Positions 51,511 through 61,200 of a DNA stretch of 64,000 nucleotides are shown one piece after another. Both the position numbers and the translations under genes were made by a program. How positions within the stretch are numbered: position 1 is the first letter of the stretch; every line of letters begins with the position of its first letter. The stretch comes from Mitosporidium daphniae (lineage: Eukaryota; Microsporidia). Below the pieces are notes generated by a model. The model was not told where the DNA came from, searched no databases, and saw only the letters and a list, made by a program, of their open reading frames with translations. The stretch is taken from contig NW_013546511.1 of NCBI RefSeq assembly GCF_000760515.2, positions 40,520 to 104,519 on the forward strand. The letters are read 5' to 3'.

Positions 51511-52407
51511 ATGTTGTTGTCTTGTCCGGGAAATGTTTCATGTAGATGTTACGGTTATTTTTTCTCCCAAATGTCTAGACAGTGTTTATCGTCCAAGACA
51601 AAACTGAGTATTGCACCACAAGAAATTCCCGTTATAGTTCGGCCAAAATTTCGCCTCGAAGAGCAAATAATTCAAATAGAAGCTAGCCCCGGTACAACCG
51701 AAACCAAAGGATTACCACGTATTGCTTCACCTCAAAGGGAGCCTGAAATCTTGGAAAAAATATCTGCAACCAAAGAAGAGGCTTTGTTTGGACGAAGAAT
51801 GGTCTACAAGGGCGTGAATGCACTTAAAAGGCTAAGGAAAGCTCTCTCCCAGTCAACGCAACAGGAAGAACAAACATCAAACCCGGTATTACCGGCGGAG
51901 CCGCCAAAAAATCAAAATGAGTTAAAAAAACGTGACCTCCCAAAACAGCCGATCCTCCTTTCAAATGAAAAAATGGAAGAATACTTGAAAAGATTGCTAT
52001 TTCAAGTTTATGGGGAAAATTTGGATTTGGACAGGTGGAGATCTGTTTCACTGTCCGATTTGAAGCACAAATTTTTTATAGTTGCAACGGTTATGCAGGA
52101 CCTCAATCGGGAAATATACAATACAGACCTTCTTTACTTGGATAGCATGGACGATCTTTTTAGTTATCTTCAAATCCCTCGACAAACTATTTCCATAGAA
52201 AAGGGAAATCCAATTAAAGAGGTTTTTGTCAACTACTCGCCCGATTCTATTCCACAAAATCTTGATACGGCCCAATATAAAAACTCTGTTACATTAAAAG
52301 AAGAGCGCGCTAGATTTTTGAACGAAAACTATCAGCTACATTTATCTTATCTAGCGTCAAAAAAAAAGAATGACGCCACCAATGAATCTCGTGGAAATAT
52401 AAGTTAA
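51511..52407 (+). CDS. Mitochondrial large-subunit ribosomal protein mL50
   Basis: The C-terminal half, from about residue 155, follows the mL50 pattern: LLFQVYGENLDLDRWRSVSL, then DLKHKFFIVATVMQDLNREI, NTDLLYLDSMDDLFSYLQIP and a final Asn/Pro segment (DSIPQNLD). Human mL50 has the same order: a short helix, W, an SL-x-D-x-KF strand, PNS-x-L, a VRDVL helix and NLPPNL. The N-terminal 40 residues are basic with Ser and Arg, consistent with matrix targeting, followed by a charged linker. It is a single exon of 298 aa. Together with uS10m it supports active mitochondrial translation. Confidence 0.7.
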   Translation: MLLSCPGNVSCRCYGYFFSQMSRQCLSSKTKLSIAPQEIPVIVRPKFRLEEQIIQIEASPGTTETKGLPRIASPQREPEILEKISATKEEALFGRRMVYKGVNALKRLRKALSQSTQQEEQTSNPVLPAEPPKNQNELKKRDLPKQPILLSNEKMEEYLKRLLFQVYGENLDLDRWRSVSLSDLKHKFFIVATVMQDLNREIYNTDLLYLDSMDDLFSYLQIPRQTISIEKGNPIKEVFVNYSPDSIPQNLDTAQYKNSVTLKEERARFLNENYQLHLSYLASKKKNDATNESRGNIS

Positions 52408-53070
52408 ATAAACGCCGGAGATAAAAAAGATAAAAGGCCAGGTCCTTTTTATTTGGATCTCACTCGTTTGTCACGTATTAAAATTCATATTCCCAAGTGC
52501 TTTTTGGCAGAGCATTAATGAAGCCCTAATGCACCAACACGCACCAAAGCGATGTTTTTAAATTCTGTCTTACAATCAAGAACAATAAAAGGTTGTCTCA
52601 TATATAAAAATACATTCAAAATTTGGCTAGCAAAGGCGCTATATCAGGGCTTCCCTGGCATATGGCTGCATCAGTAAGGTTAGAACACAAACCCTACGAT
52701 AATCCAAAATTCTGGACTGAACATTGTCCATGGAAGCTCAATATTAGGGTTTGAGTTCCAGTGCAATTAATTAATTAATTAATAATTTAACGTTCCGGAG
52801 GTGTATTTGCTGCGAATTTCAAACGTAACTATCCAATCAATTAGCAGCTACGTGAATACTCCGAAAAATTAGCGATATTTATTGATTCGGTTTTCTCGTT
52901 GTATGAACTTGAACGATGGGGTTGACGAATCCTCTTACTCTTTTTGGGCGCATGTGCCTCACTTTCTTTATTGCCTTCCTCGATATGAACACCAAATTAG
53001 CATTTAATTGTGTAAAATTACAAGCTGCTTGAATTGAAGGTTGACTAGCCTTAAAAGTTAATTTGAGGGT
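52408..53070. other. Gene-poor intergenic stretch
   Basis: About 660 bp downstream of mL50 carry no supported gene. There is a TATATAAA-like box near 52600, a TTAGGGTT word at 52744, a (TTAA)n run at about 52768-52786 and a short antisense frame (52879-53118) with no ATG-anchored domain. I looked for tRNA and snRNA signatures and saw none. Confidence 0.5.
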
Positions 53071-53460
53071 ATGGTGACTCAAGACATGTTTAAGAAGATG
53101 CCCGAAAAACTCTTTCAAACAGATATAAAGGGATTAGAGCTTGAAAAATCTACGATGATGCGTGTAAAGTAGAATCTAGGTAAGCATAAAAATGGGACTC
53201 ACGAAGACTTTTATGAAAAATCTTGTGGTTTAACTGGAAAAGTTCCTTTCATCAAATAGACACCTGAGCGTATCGAAGGCGTTATCCGCGACAGCGCAAT
53301 GACTATTTTTCAAGCTTTTGAGAATATAAACATCATGTACGAAGTAGGATTATGCCCCGACAATCATCAATAACGCAGAGCTAGAATTTGAGGAAGCGAT
53401 TAAAAAAGCATCTATTAGGCCAAATGCTCACGAATTGCTAGGAAGAATATCTAGAAAAGC
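53071..53460 (+). pseudogene. Decayed protein-coding gene
   Basis: From the ATG at 53071 one frame reads like protein (MVTQDMFKKMPEKLFQTDI..., then KNGTHEDFYEKSCG, TPERIEGVIRDSAMTIFQAF and NINIMYEVGLCPDN) but is broken by TAG at about 53170 and 53260 and by TAA near 53370. A +1 shift continues with AELEFEEAIKKASIRPNAHE and another TAG near 53475. The stops cannot be removed by the short introns used elsewhere (they would be 16-18 nt). Three of the four are TAG, compatible with CAG-to-TAG changes. The family is not recognised. It may be a dead host gene or element relic. Confidence 0.5.
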
Positions 53461-53758
53461 AATTGAAAGCTTGTAGAAAAGAGTTGAATCGAAGCTTTCG
53501 ACACAAAGATCGTAAAAACTCTCAGAACCCCGAAATTTTACTCCAAGAATGCAAGACCCCTGTTGAAATATGTTGGCATGGACCAATGGTAAATCCAATT
53601 GCAACTAAAATTGGAATTTTATTAAAGTTTAGATCGATTTTTTTAATTGGTTCCTCTTTTTGAATTGTGGCTATTCAAATCAACCCTTCTACTCTGCTTA
53701 TGATTGGCCAGCTGGGCAAGAATGCATAAAAATTCAAAGTTCATTTCCTTTTTTGCAC

Positions 53759-55293
53759 ATGGATTACGCATTTGAAGCGGAGGAGCTGGAAACCACTGAA
53801 GTGACATCTTGTTACTTGGAGGGGACTTTGGCTTTGGAAACCAAGGTTTCATCCTTTACTCAGCAGCATCGAGTTTCAACTCGAAATTTGGAAAAAAATA
53901 CGGGAGGCAGCATTGTCTTTGATAACGATCTCGAGGGGCATGTGAATAGGATAACATTTAAGCAGTCATGCATGTTATACCGCTTTTGGGAAATGATTTT
54001 TTCATTTTCTGAAAGGCTAGAAAAATCGACTTGCACCGAAGAAGTAGTGGATCTTTTCAGAAAATATGTCAAGGTTCCAGGTACGGGCGCATATTTTTAC
54101 TTTAGAAATTCGATTAGACATCAAAAGAAAGAGCCGGCTGGGAAATCTATTTTCGCTGCCAAAATTTGAAAATCTGTCTTTGGAGCCTGATGGACAAACA
54201 TTGCACGTCACAGAATCAGAACCCTCAATGGGAATTGAGGGTATTGAAAAGGGCACACAGAAAAGCAACCAAAAATCTGCGCTTAATGAACTGTGGCTTG
54301 GGATGTTAGGAAATTTTTCACATCCCGACATTAACCTTCTTCGATTTTTGCGTGCAAGAAAATGGTCGCTTGACGAGGCTTTCAAAATGTTTGTAGAGTG
54401 CTTATATTGGCGATGGTCCAAAGACGTTCTCTCTTTAATGAGGCTAGGTGAGTCTTCAATTCCGCTGCATTTGATGAAGAGTGGAAAAACCTTTTTCCAC
54501 GGCACAGACAAGTCAGGCCATTCACTCATGTATTGCTTTGCATTTTAATTCTAGCTTTGTCCTTTCAAAAATGCACGACAGGCGGTCCCAATCAGAAGAG
54601 GAGAGTGAAAACTTTACAATCTACCACATGGAACTGGGAAGAAGAATGCTCGGAGAAGGAATGGAAAAGACAACTATTGTCTTTGACTTGAAAGATGCCG
54701 GTTATAATTCGCTGGACATTTCTTCTATTAGGCATATGATTACGTGTTTTCAAAGCAACTATCCAGAGAGCTTATATCGCTGTTATGTTTTGAATGCCCC
54801 GTGGCTGTTTTGGGCCCTTTGGAAGCTGGTTTCGCCGCTATTGGATCCCGTAGTTGCTGCCAAAATCACCTTTGTCAAAAGGGTTGAAGATTTGCTCAAT
54901 TATGTCGATGAGGCGAACATACCATCTGCTGTTTTGTCAAAAGCAAGGCCGTTGGACAATGGATTAGTAGTGGTGACGCCCATATTCTGTAAGTCTATTG
55001 AAAAAACAGACATTGATGAAAACCATTGGAATGAGGCGCTTTTAGCGTCTCTCGATGTTCTTAAGAAGAAAACTTTAAATATAGCTTCAATCCTTAAAGA
55101 CTGTTCCGAAGAGGATTTTGAAGACAAAGTGGGGGGACTGATATCTCAAAGAAAGATCACCCAGGAAGAGTATAAAAAGTACGCTTCAGGCTCTTTATTG
55201 GCTTCATATGCAGAGAACGTATACGAACGGCACGGTATTCTCGATCACAGCGATCCCACATATTTAAATTGGAACAGAAGACTGTATAGGTAG
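53759..55293 (+). CDS. Sec14-like CRAL-TRIO lipid-transfer protein (Csr1-like)
   Basis: The protein should move phosphatidylinositol or related lipids between membranes. The CRAL-TRIO N-terminal helix is HPDINLLRFLRARKWSLDEAFKM. The lipid-binding domain shows TTIVFDLKDAGYNSLDISSI, CFQSNYPESLYRCYVLNAPW and a gate region LFWALWKLVSPLLDPVVAAK. Introns 54081-54105 and 54530-54554 (25 nt each) are removed; the second turns KSGHSL into KSGHSLIFVLSKMHD, the strand seen in Csr1/Sfh2 proteins. The spliced length is 494 aa. The first 130 residues are not similar to anything I recognise. The ATG at 53759 is the first in frame. Confidence 0.82.
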
Positions 55294-55393
55294 TGCCAAC
55301 CAATCCGTTACAATGGGGGCAGGCGGCCGTGATGGATCATGTCAAATGACAACTTACAAAGTGCAGATTTAAATAAATTTTAATTTTTGTCTT

Positions 55394-56705
55394 ATGGACG
55401 AGTTTTTGGCCTTTGACAAGGAAGACAGGGAGCAGCAGCAACGGCATGAACATATGCCTAAAGAAGATAGGATCAAGAAGCGAGAATTTTCATCTAAATC
55501 AAGCCAAAGTGCCATAAAAAGAAAGAGGGAAGGAATTCGTCAAGTTCCTGCAAGCTCGCTTTTGTCGACTACTAGTCCTTGGATGGAGTATGCGGCGCAT
55601 TCCTTCCTCTCGCCAAATCATACCATTTCAGAAAAAAGGCTGGCATACTGGAAGCACTATGCATCATTGCATCCGATTGTGCAGCTCCATGAAGAGATAA
55701 TTGCATTTGAACAGTACATTTCACCAACACCATCTGAGATGAAGGCTAGGTCTGACCTACTCCAGCGGATAGACAATGTGGTGCAAGAATTATGGCCAGG
55801 CTCAAAGGTCCCTTTGGGCGTGTTTTAATTATTAGGTCTCTTCTTTCGGCTCGTTTTACACGCAGCTCTATTTGCCCACTTCAGACGTTGATCTTGTGGT
55901 AATAGGAAATAGCGGAAAATCGGGTCTGAGGCGGCTGGCTTCTGAACTCGTCAAACAGGGCCTGGCAGAACAGCACTCGATCAAGGTCATCTCCAGAGCA
56001 AGGGTAAGTGCGCTTTTTTAACGCTAGATCCCAATTATAAAATTCACCGAAAAAAAGTCCAAAATTGTGGTGGACATCAGTTTTAATCAAGAGTCCGGAG
56101 TTGAAGGCTCTGAGAAGCTACGTCGTTTGGTCGGGAAATGGCCCGGAATTCTCCCGTTGCTTTTGGTTCTCAAGCAGTTTCTGCTCAATCGCGGTCTGAA
56201 CGAGGTGTATTCTGGCGGGTTGAGCTCGTACGGCCTAATCCTACTTTGCGTGTCTTTTTTCCAGATGCATCCGATGATCCAGGCTCGGCTAATCCGGCCA
56301 GAAGAAAATTTGGGCGTGCTGCTGATCGAATTTTTTGAGCTGTTTGGCAAGTGCCTGTCGTATGACCGCGTTGGCGTTTCCGTGTTGGGACGAGGCTCCT
56401 ATTTCGAAAAGGGCGAAAGATTTCCTATATCAAACCACCACAGCGGGCATTTGCTTGCAGTGGAGGATCCCTACGATACTTCGAACGACGTCACCAAAGC
56501 TTCCTTTTCGATTTCGGTGGTCAGGCAGGCATTCGGATACGCGTTTGAAATTCTTACGGCGCTGGTGGGCGAGCGATTGCGGATGCTTCTCGATCCGGAT
56601 CCAGAACGCGTGGCCAGTTTGAAAGGACTGGCCGCACTGCCACCGTCACTGCTGTCTTCGATAGTAGTTGTCCCCGAAGATGTCCGTAATCGTAGGCTCC
56701 AGTAA
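55394..56705 (+). CDS. TRF4: Non-canonical poly(A) polymerase, Trf4/5 (PAPD5) type
   Basis: Trf4 adds short A tails to nuclear RNAs for exosome decay within TRAMP. The basic N-terminus is followed by LHEEIIAFEQYISPTPSEMK, then across a 28-nt intron FGSFYTQLYLPTSDVDLVV with two catalytic Asp residues, and KIVVDISFN with the third. The central domain has FLLNRGLNEVYSGGLSSYGL and the nucleotide-recognition HPMIQ...NLGVLLIEFFELFG plus LAVEDPYDTSNDV. Introns are 55808-55835 (28 nt) and 56004-56027 (24 nt). Spliced length is 419 aa. After the TAA at 56703 the same frame stays open for about 29 more charged codons. Confidence 0.92.
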
Positions 56706-56917
56706 GCAAATCGCGATAAGCGCAACATTGAGGCAAACCACCTCAGGCACATCGGGGAAGCGGAGCGTATTGCTCCGAAGCCGTCCCAATAAATTACCGT
56801 GTTTTTATTTTGCCGATACTACGTTATCGACGTGGAGCGCCGATTTTTGGATTTATTGTGCCGCAGCTTTGATGGAGGCAGTCACCTTTGCAAAGACAAT
56901 TTTTTCCCTACACGGAG

Positions 56918-57886
56918 TTAATAGTTTGCATCATACCAGTCGATTTTTGACTTGAAGATGGGAAGCGAGCGGCGCAGGTGTCGCAAGTTTTCCGCAAGAG
57001 TCTCGATTTCGCTCTTTATTTCAATTGCCAGAGGAACAATGGCCGTGGGAAGGTTTGAAACGAGGACGGGTTCAATTCGCATCTGCTTGAAAAAGTGTGC
57101 ACTGCAGTCATCGGTGGAATAAAAGCAGAACGACACCATGCCTGAGACAATCTTTTGCGTGCTTTTTTCGACAATCGCTTCCTGTAGCCAGCGCCCATTT
57201 CGTCTACAGGAAACAAGGGCAAAGAAACCTTTCACTCGTCGCCGAGGCAATAAGGCGCAACGAATCCTCAGTAGGGCCCTTAACTGCTGTCATGATGCTA
57301 AAGTTAGGGCGCAGATTCTTCAAGAAAAGCTCTCTGAAAGATCGAGCGCTTTCAATGGTATCTACGTCGAGCGTCTTTTCGTCTTCGGGCATCAGAGAAA
57401 TATTTGTGGCCTCCTAACGGGGAGAAATAAACCAAATACCAATGATTTGGGGTCAATATCGAAAGAAAGCGATGCATTCAGATTTTCGGCGTGGTAAATA
57501 AACGTGGCAGGCGTTCCCTTCATTCGTAGCTCGTCGCAGAGCAATAGCGACTAGGAGGTGATACATGATTATGATGATGATCATACGATTTCGACGCTCG
57601 AGGCATCGGGGCGTGCAATCGTGCCTGCAGTGGGCGAGGACTGACCATCGCCTTCACTATCCATCTCACCATCGCCTATCACTACACTGAAGCGGATAGG
57701 AAATCTAATCGAGACAAGATACTGGACGACCAATGAAAAGTCCTCCTCGCGGACGAGTGGCTTAATGACGGCGAGGAAGCGTCGTGGCTCTACCACAGCT
57801 AGCAGCGGATTGAGTGTCCGTAGCAGCGCCCAGCAACTCTTGCCATGAAGGTCAGGGGAGGAGGCCACGTTGGCTTGATTGCACAT
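56918..57886 (-). CDS. Conserved-looking protein of unknown function
   Basis: Four exons joined by introns 57551-57586 (36 nt), 57414-57439 (26) and 57204-57228 (25) give 293 aa with no stop. The protein appears globular: an N-terminal helical region (SCWALLRTLNPLLAVVEPRR), an acidic linker with Asp/Ser, alternating strands and helices (LLLCDELRMKGTPATFIYHA) and a C-terminal helix LEN-type segment (EIETLAENLRHLRRSL). I could not place it. PCNA-like clamp, HORMA and kinetochore RWD folds were considered but no signature motif was found. It is convergent with TRF4. Confidence 0.5.
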
Positions 57887-57918
57887 TGATGGAAATTAAA
57901 ATTAAATTTTATTCTAAT

Positions 57919-58146
57919 TCAGCGCCATCCGACTGGATGTTTATTGAAGACTGGCCAGTCAGGTACTACAATCAAGATGGCCACCAAGATGCCAAATAAA
58001 AAGCCATAAGTCGTTATCGGCATATTCTGAGCGTAGAATCCAACCCCGAAGCTTGCCAAGCCAAAGAAGACAAGAATTAGCCTCATCATGTATTCACTGC
58101 GATTTTGCCCATGGAAATCCTACATGTAAGTGCGCCATCGTACCAT
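57919..58146 (-). CDS. SPC1: Signal peptidase complex subunit 1 (SPC12/SPCS1)
   Basis: SPCS1 is a small ER membrane subunit that restricts signal peptidase to true signal peptides. The 67-aa product reads DFHGQNRSEYMMRLILVFFG at the start, has two membrane spans and ends VVPDWPVFNKHPVGW, matching the family end PPWP-x-Y-x-x-x-P-L-x-W. The first coding exon is a lone ATG at 58144-58146, separated by a 24-nt intron (58120-58143). Without the intron the DFHGQN start has no Met. The stop is 33 bp upstream of the start of the unknown gene on the same strand. Confidence 0.83.
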
Positions 58147-58277
58147 CCCCCAAATTTGTATGAAAAGGAAAACACCAATTTATCAGCCTAAATATTACAG
58201 CTCCAACCCTAATTAGCGGCTAAATTTTAATGGTCAAGTAAATTTTAGTTTACGCATCACAAATTTTATCTTCCCGC

Positions 58278-61200
58278 ATGCTTGCGACGACGACGACCAC
58301 CGCGATGACGACGTCGAGCTTGCCATACACAGGCTCTGCGGCTGCGTCCATCATGGCGACACCCTCGCGGGCGCCGCTGAAGCGCGTCAGCACGGTGCAG
58401 TTTGGGTTGCTCTCACCGGATGAGATTGTAAGACAATTTTCCTTTCGATTTTCTTTTTCCCTTCACATTTACTTATTGCCTCGATATTTCGGGCTTCCCC
58501 ATTAACTTTTTTATTGGAAATTACATTTTTTCGTATTTTCTAACCCGCAGCGGGCAGTATCCGTGGCCCGGATCGAGTACCCAGAAACGGTGGAGGGCGG
58601 CGTGCCAAAGATCGGTGGTCTGGCGGACCCGCGTCTTGGCACCAACGACCGGGCCGTCAAATGCGCCACATGTGCCGGGTCTATGTCCGACTGCCCTGGG
58701 CATTTTGGCCACATCGAATTGGCACGACCGGTCTTCCATATCGGCTACATTGACAAGATCAAAAAAATACTAGAATGCATCTGCTTTCACTGCGGGCGAT
58801 TGCGAGTAGATCCTGGTGTTGCTGCAAAGGCAGCAGTAGCGCGTTCGATGCGCGAGTCCCGGGCACGTCTCAGCGCCGTCTGGGCAATATCCAAGACGCG
58901 TATGCGTTGCGACGTTACGATCGAGCAACCGGTGGCCGAGGGCGCAATATCATCATCTGACGCTGCCAGCTTCCACGAAGGCGAAGAAGAGGATGGCGAT
59001 TGGGTTTCTTACAAAGAGGAGGCAGCCAAGCGGAAAGCACAGTCCAAGGATGAACGTAAAGGGCAGCCTCTAATGGTTGGGTGCGGCCAGATCCAGCCAC
59101 AAATCCGTCGAGATGGGCTGCGATTAATGGCCGTCATTCCCGCTTCAAAGGCTGCAGGGGACGAAGCACTTTCCCGCAGCGTTGTGCCACCTTCACGCGT
59201 GCTCGCGCTATTCCGCAAGATTCGCGATGAAGATTTGATAACAATGGGGCTTTCGCCCATTTTCGCGCGACCCGAATGGATGGTGCTCAGCGTGCTAGCT
59301 GTGCCGCCTCCACCGGTACGACCGGCAATCCAAGCCGATTCAGGTGCCGCCATCAAAGGCGAAGATGACTTGACACACAAACTGGCAGACATTGTCAAAG
59401 CGAACGCTGCTTTAGCACGGCACGAGGCTGAAGGGGCTCCTGCACACATCTTGGCAGAGTTTGAGGCTCTTTTACAGTTCCACTGCGCTACATTTATTGA
59501 TAACGAAATTCCAGGGCAACCACAGGCTTTGCAAAAAAGTGGCCGGCCACTTAAAGCCCTACGTGCACGTCTTAAAGGCAAAGAGGGCCGTTTGCGTGGA
59601 AATCTCATGGGAAAGCGTGTTGATTTTTCTGCACGTACGGTGATCTCCCCAGACCCGAACCTAGAACTGGATGAGGTTGGTGTGCCTCGCTCTATCGCCA
59701 TGACGTTAACTGTGCCAGAACGCGTGACCCCATGGAACGTAGAGCGGCTGGCGGCGTTGGTGCGAGAAGGACCTCGGGTTCATCCTGGAGCACGATACGT
59801 TATCCGCGAGGACGGGACTCGCGTAGATCTTCGTTTTGCGACCCCAGAGTCGTCATTATTGTTGGCACGCAATGTAGTTGTGGAGCGCCATTTGTCTGAT
59901 GGCGATATCGTGCTTTTCAATCGGCAACCATCGCTACACAAAATGTCAATGATGGCCCATCGAGTGCGTGTGATGCCCTACTCGACATTCCGGCTAAATC
60001 TTTCCGTGACAACGCCCTACAATGCAGACTTTGACGGGGATGAAATGAACATGCATGTTCCGCAAGGCCCCGAATCGGCTACAGAACTACGCTCACTTGC
60101 CGCGGTCACGACACAAATCATCTCGCCGCAAGGATGCAAGCCAGTGATGGGCATCGTACAGGATTCACTAACGGGTATCCGCAAAATGACGCGGCGGGAT
60201 GTCTTTGTGAGCTGGAGCCATGTCATGGGCTGTCTATGGGCCGCTGCGTCGCCACAATGGAATGGCCGGCTGCCGATGCCGGCCGTGCTCAAACCTGTTG
60301 CCCAGTGGACGGGGAAGCAGCTCATTTCGCAAGTATTGCCGCCAGGTCTCAACGTTTCTGGGTTTCATGCTGCGCACATCGATGGCGAGCGCGACAATCT
60401 CTCCGACACACAGGTACGTTTGCACACACACACACACACAAAATTTCGGCTCCATTTACGTTGTCTTTGCTCGATGCATTGTGTTTACCCTGTGCTTATC
60501 CACAACTCTGTAGGTGCTGATTGAGGATGGGCAATTGCTGACAGGAATTTTGTGCAAGCGTACCGTGGGTACGGCGGCTGGTGGACTGATCCACGTGCTT
60601 GTCAACGATGGCCATTGCTGGAGCGGTGGCGAGCCAGCAGCCTGTGCTTTTTTCGGCAGCTTGCAACGCCTAGTGACTCATTGGCTACTAGAAAACGGGT
60701 TCTCCATCGGCATCGGAGACACGGTCGCCGATGCAGCCACCATGGCTACCATAACAGAAACGATTCGCACAGCAAAACGAAATGTCTCGGCAATTATTTC
60801 GCGGGCGCAGGCGGGGCGGCTCACGACGCTCCCCGGTATGACGGGGCGTTCCACGTTCGAGCACGAAATTTGCAAGGAATTAAATAGGGCGCGCGATCAC
60901 TCTGGTGCGTCGGCTCAGCGCTTCTTACGCGAACAAAACAACGTCAAACAGATGGTGGTCGCTGGCTCAAAAGGCACCTTCATCAATCTTTCGCAAATGA
61001 CTGCGTGTGTGGGGCAACAAACGGTAGAGGGCTCACGCATTCCGATGAGCTTTGGCGGTGGCGGCGGCGCCTCGCGCACGCTGCCACATTTTCTCAAATC
61101 GGACGATGGGCCTGAATCGCGCGGCTTTGTGGAAAACTCGTATTTGCGCGGGCTGACGCCACAAGAGTTCTTCTTTCATGCGATGGGAGGACGTGAAGGG

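Noticed and set aside
52879-53118. Minus-strand 79-codon basic frame
   Set aside because: It begins without a confident ATG context, flanking sequence has many stops, and it overlaps the decayed plus-strand gene.
59009-59701. Minus-strand 230-codon frame inside RPB1
   Set aside because: Antisense shadow produced by the GC-rich codons of RPB1.
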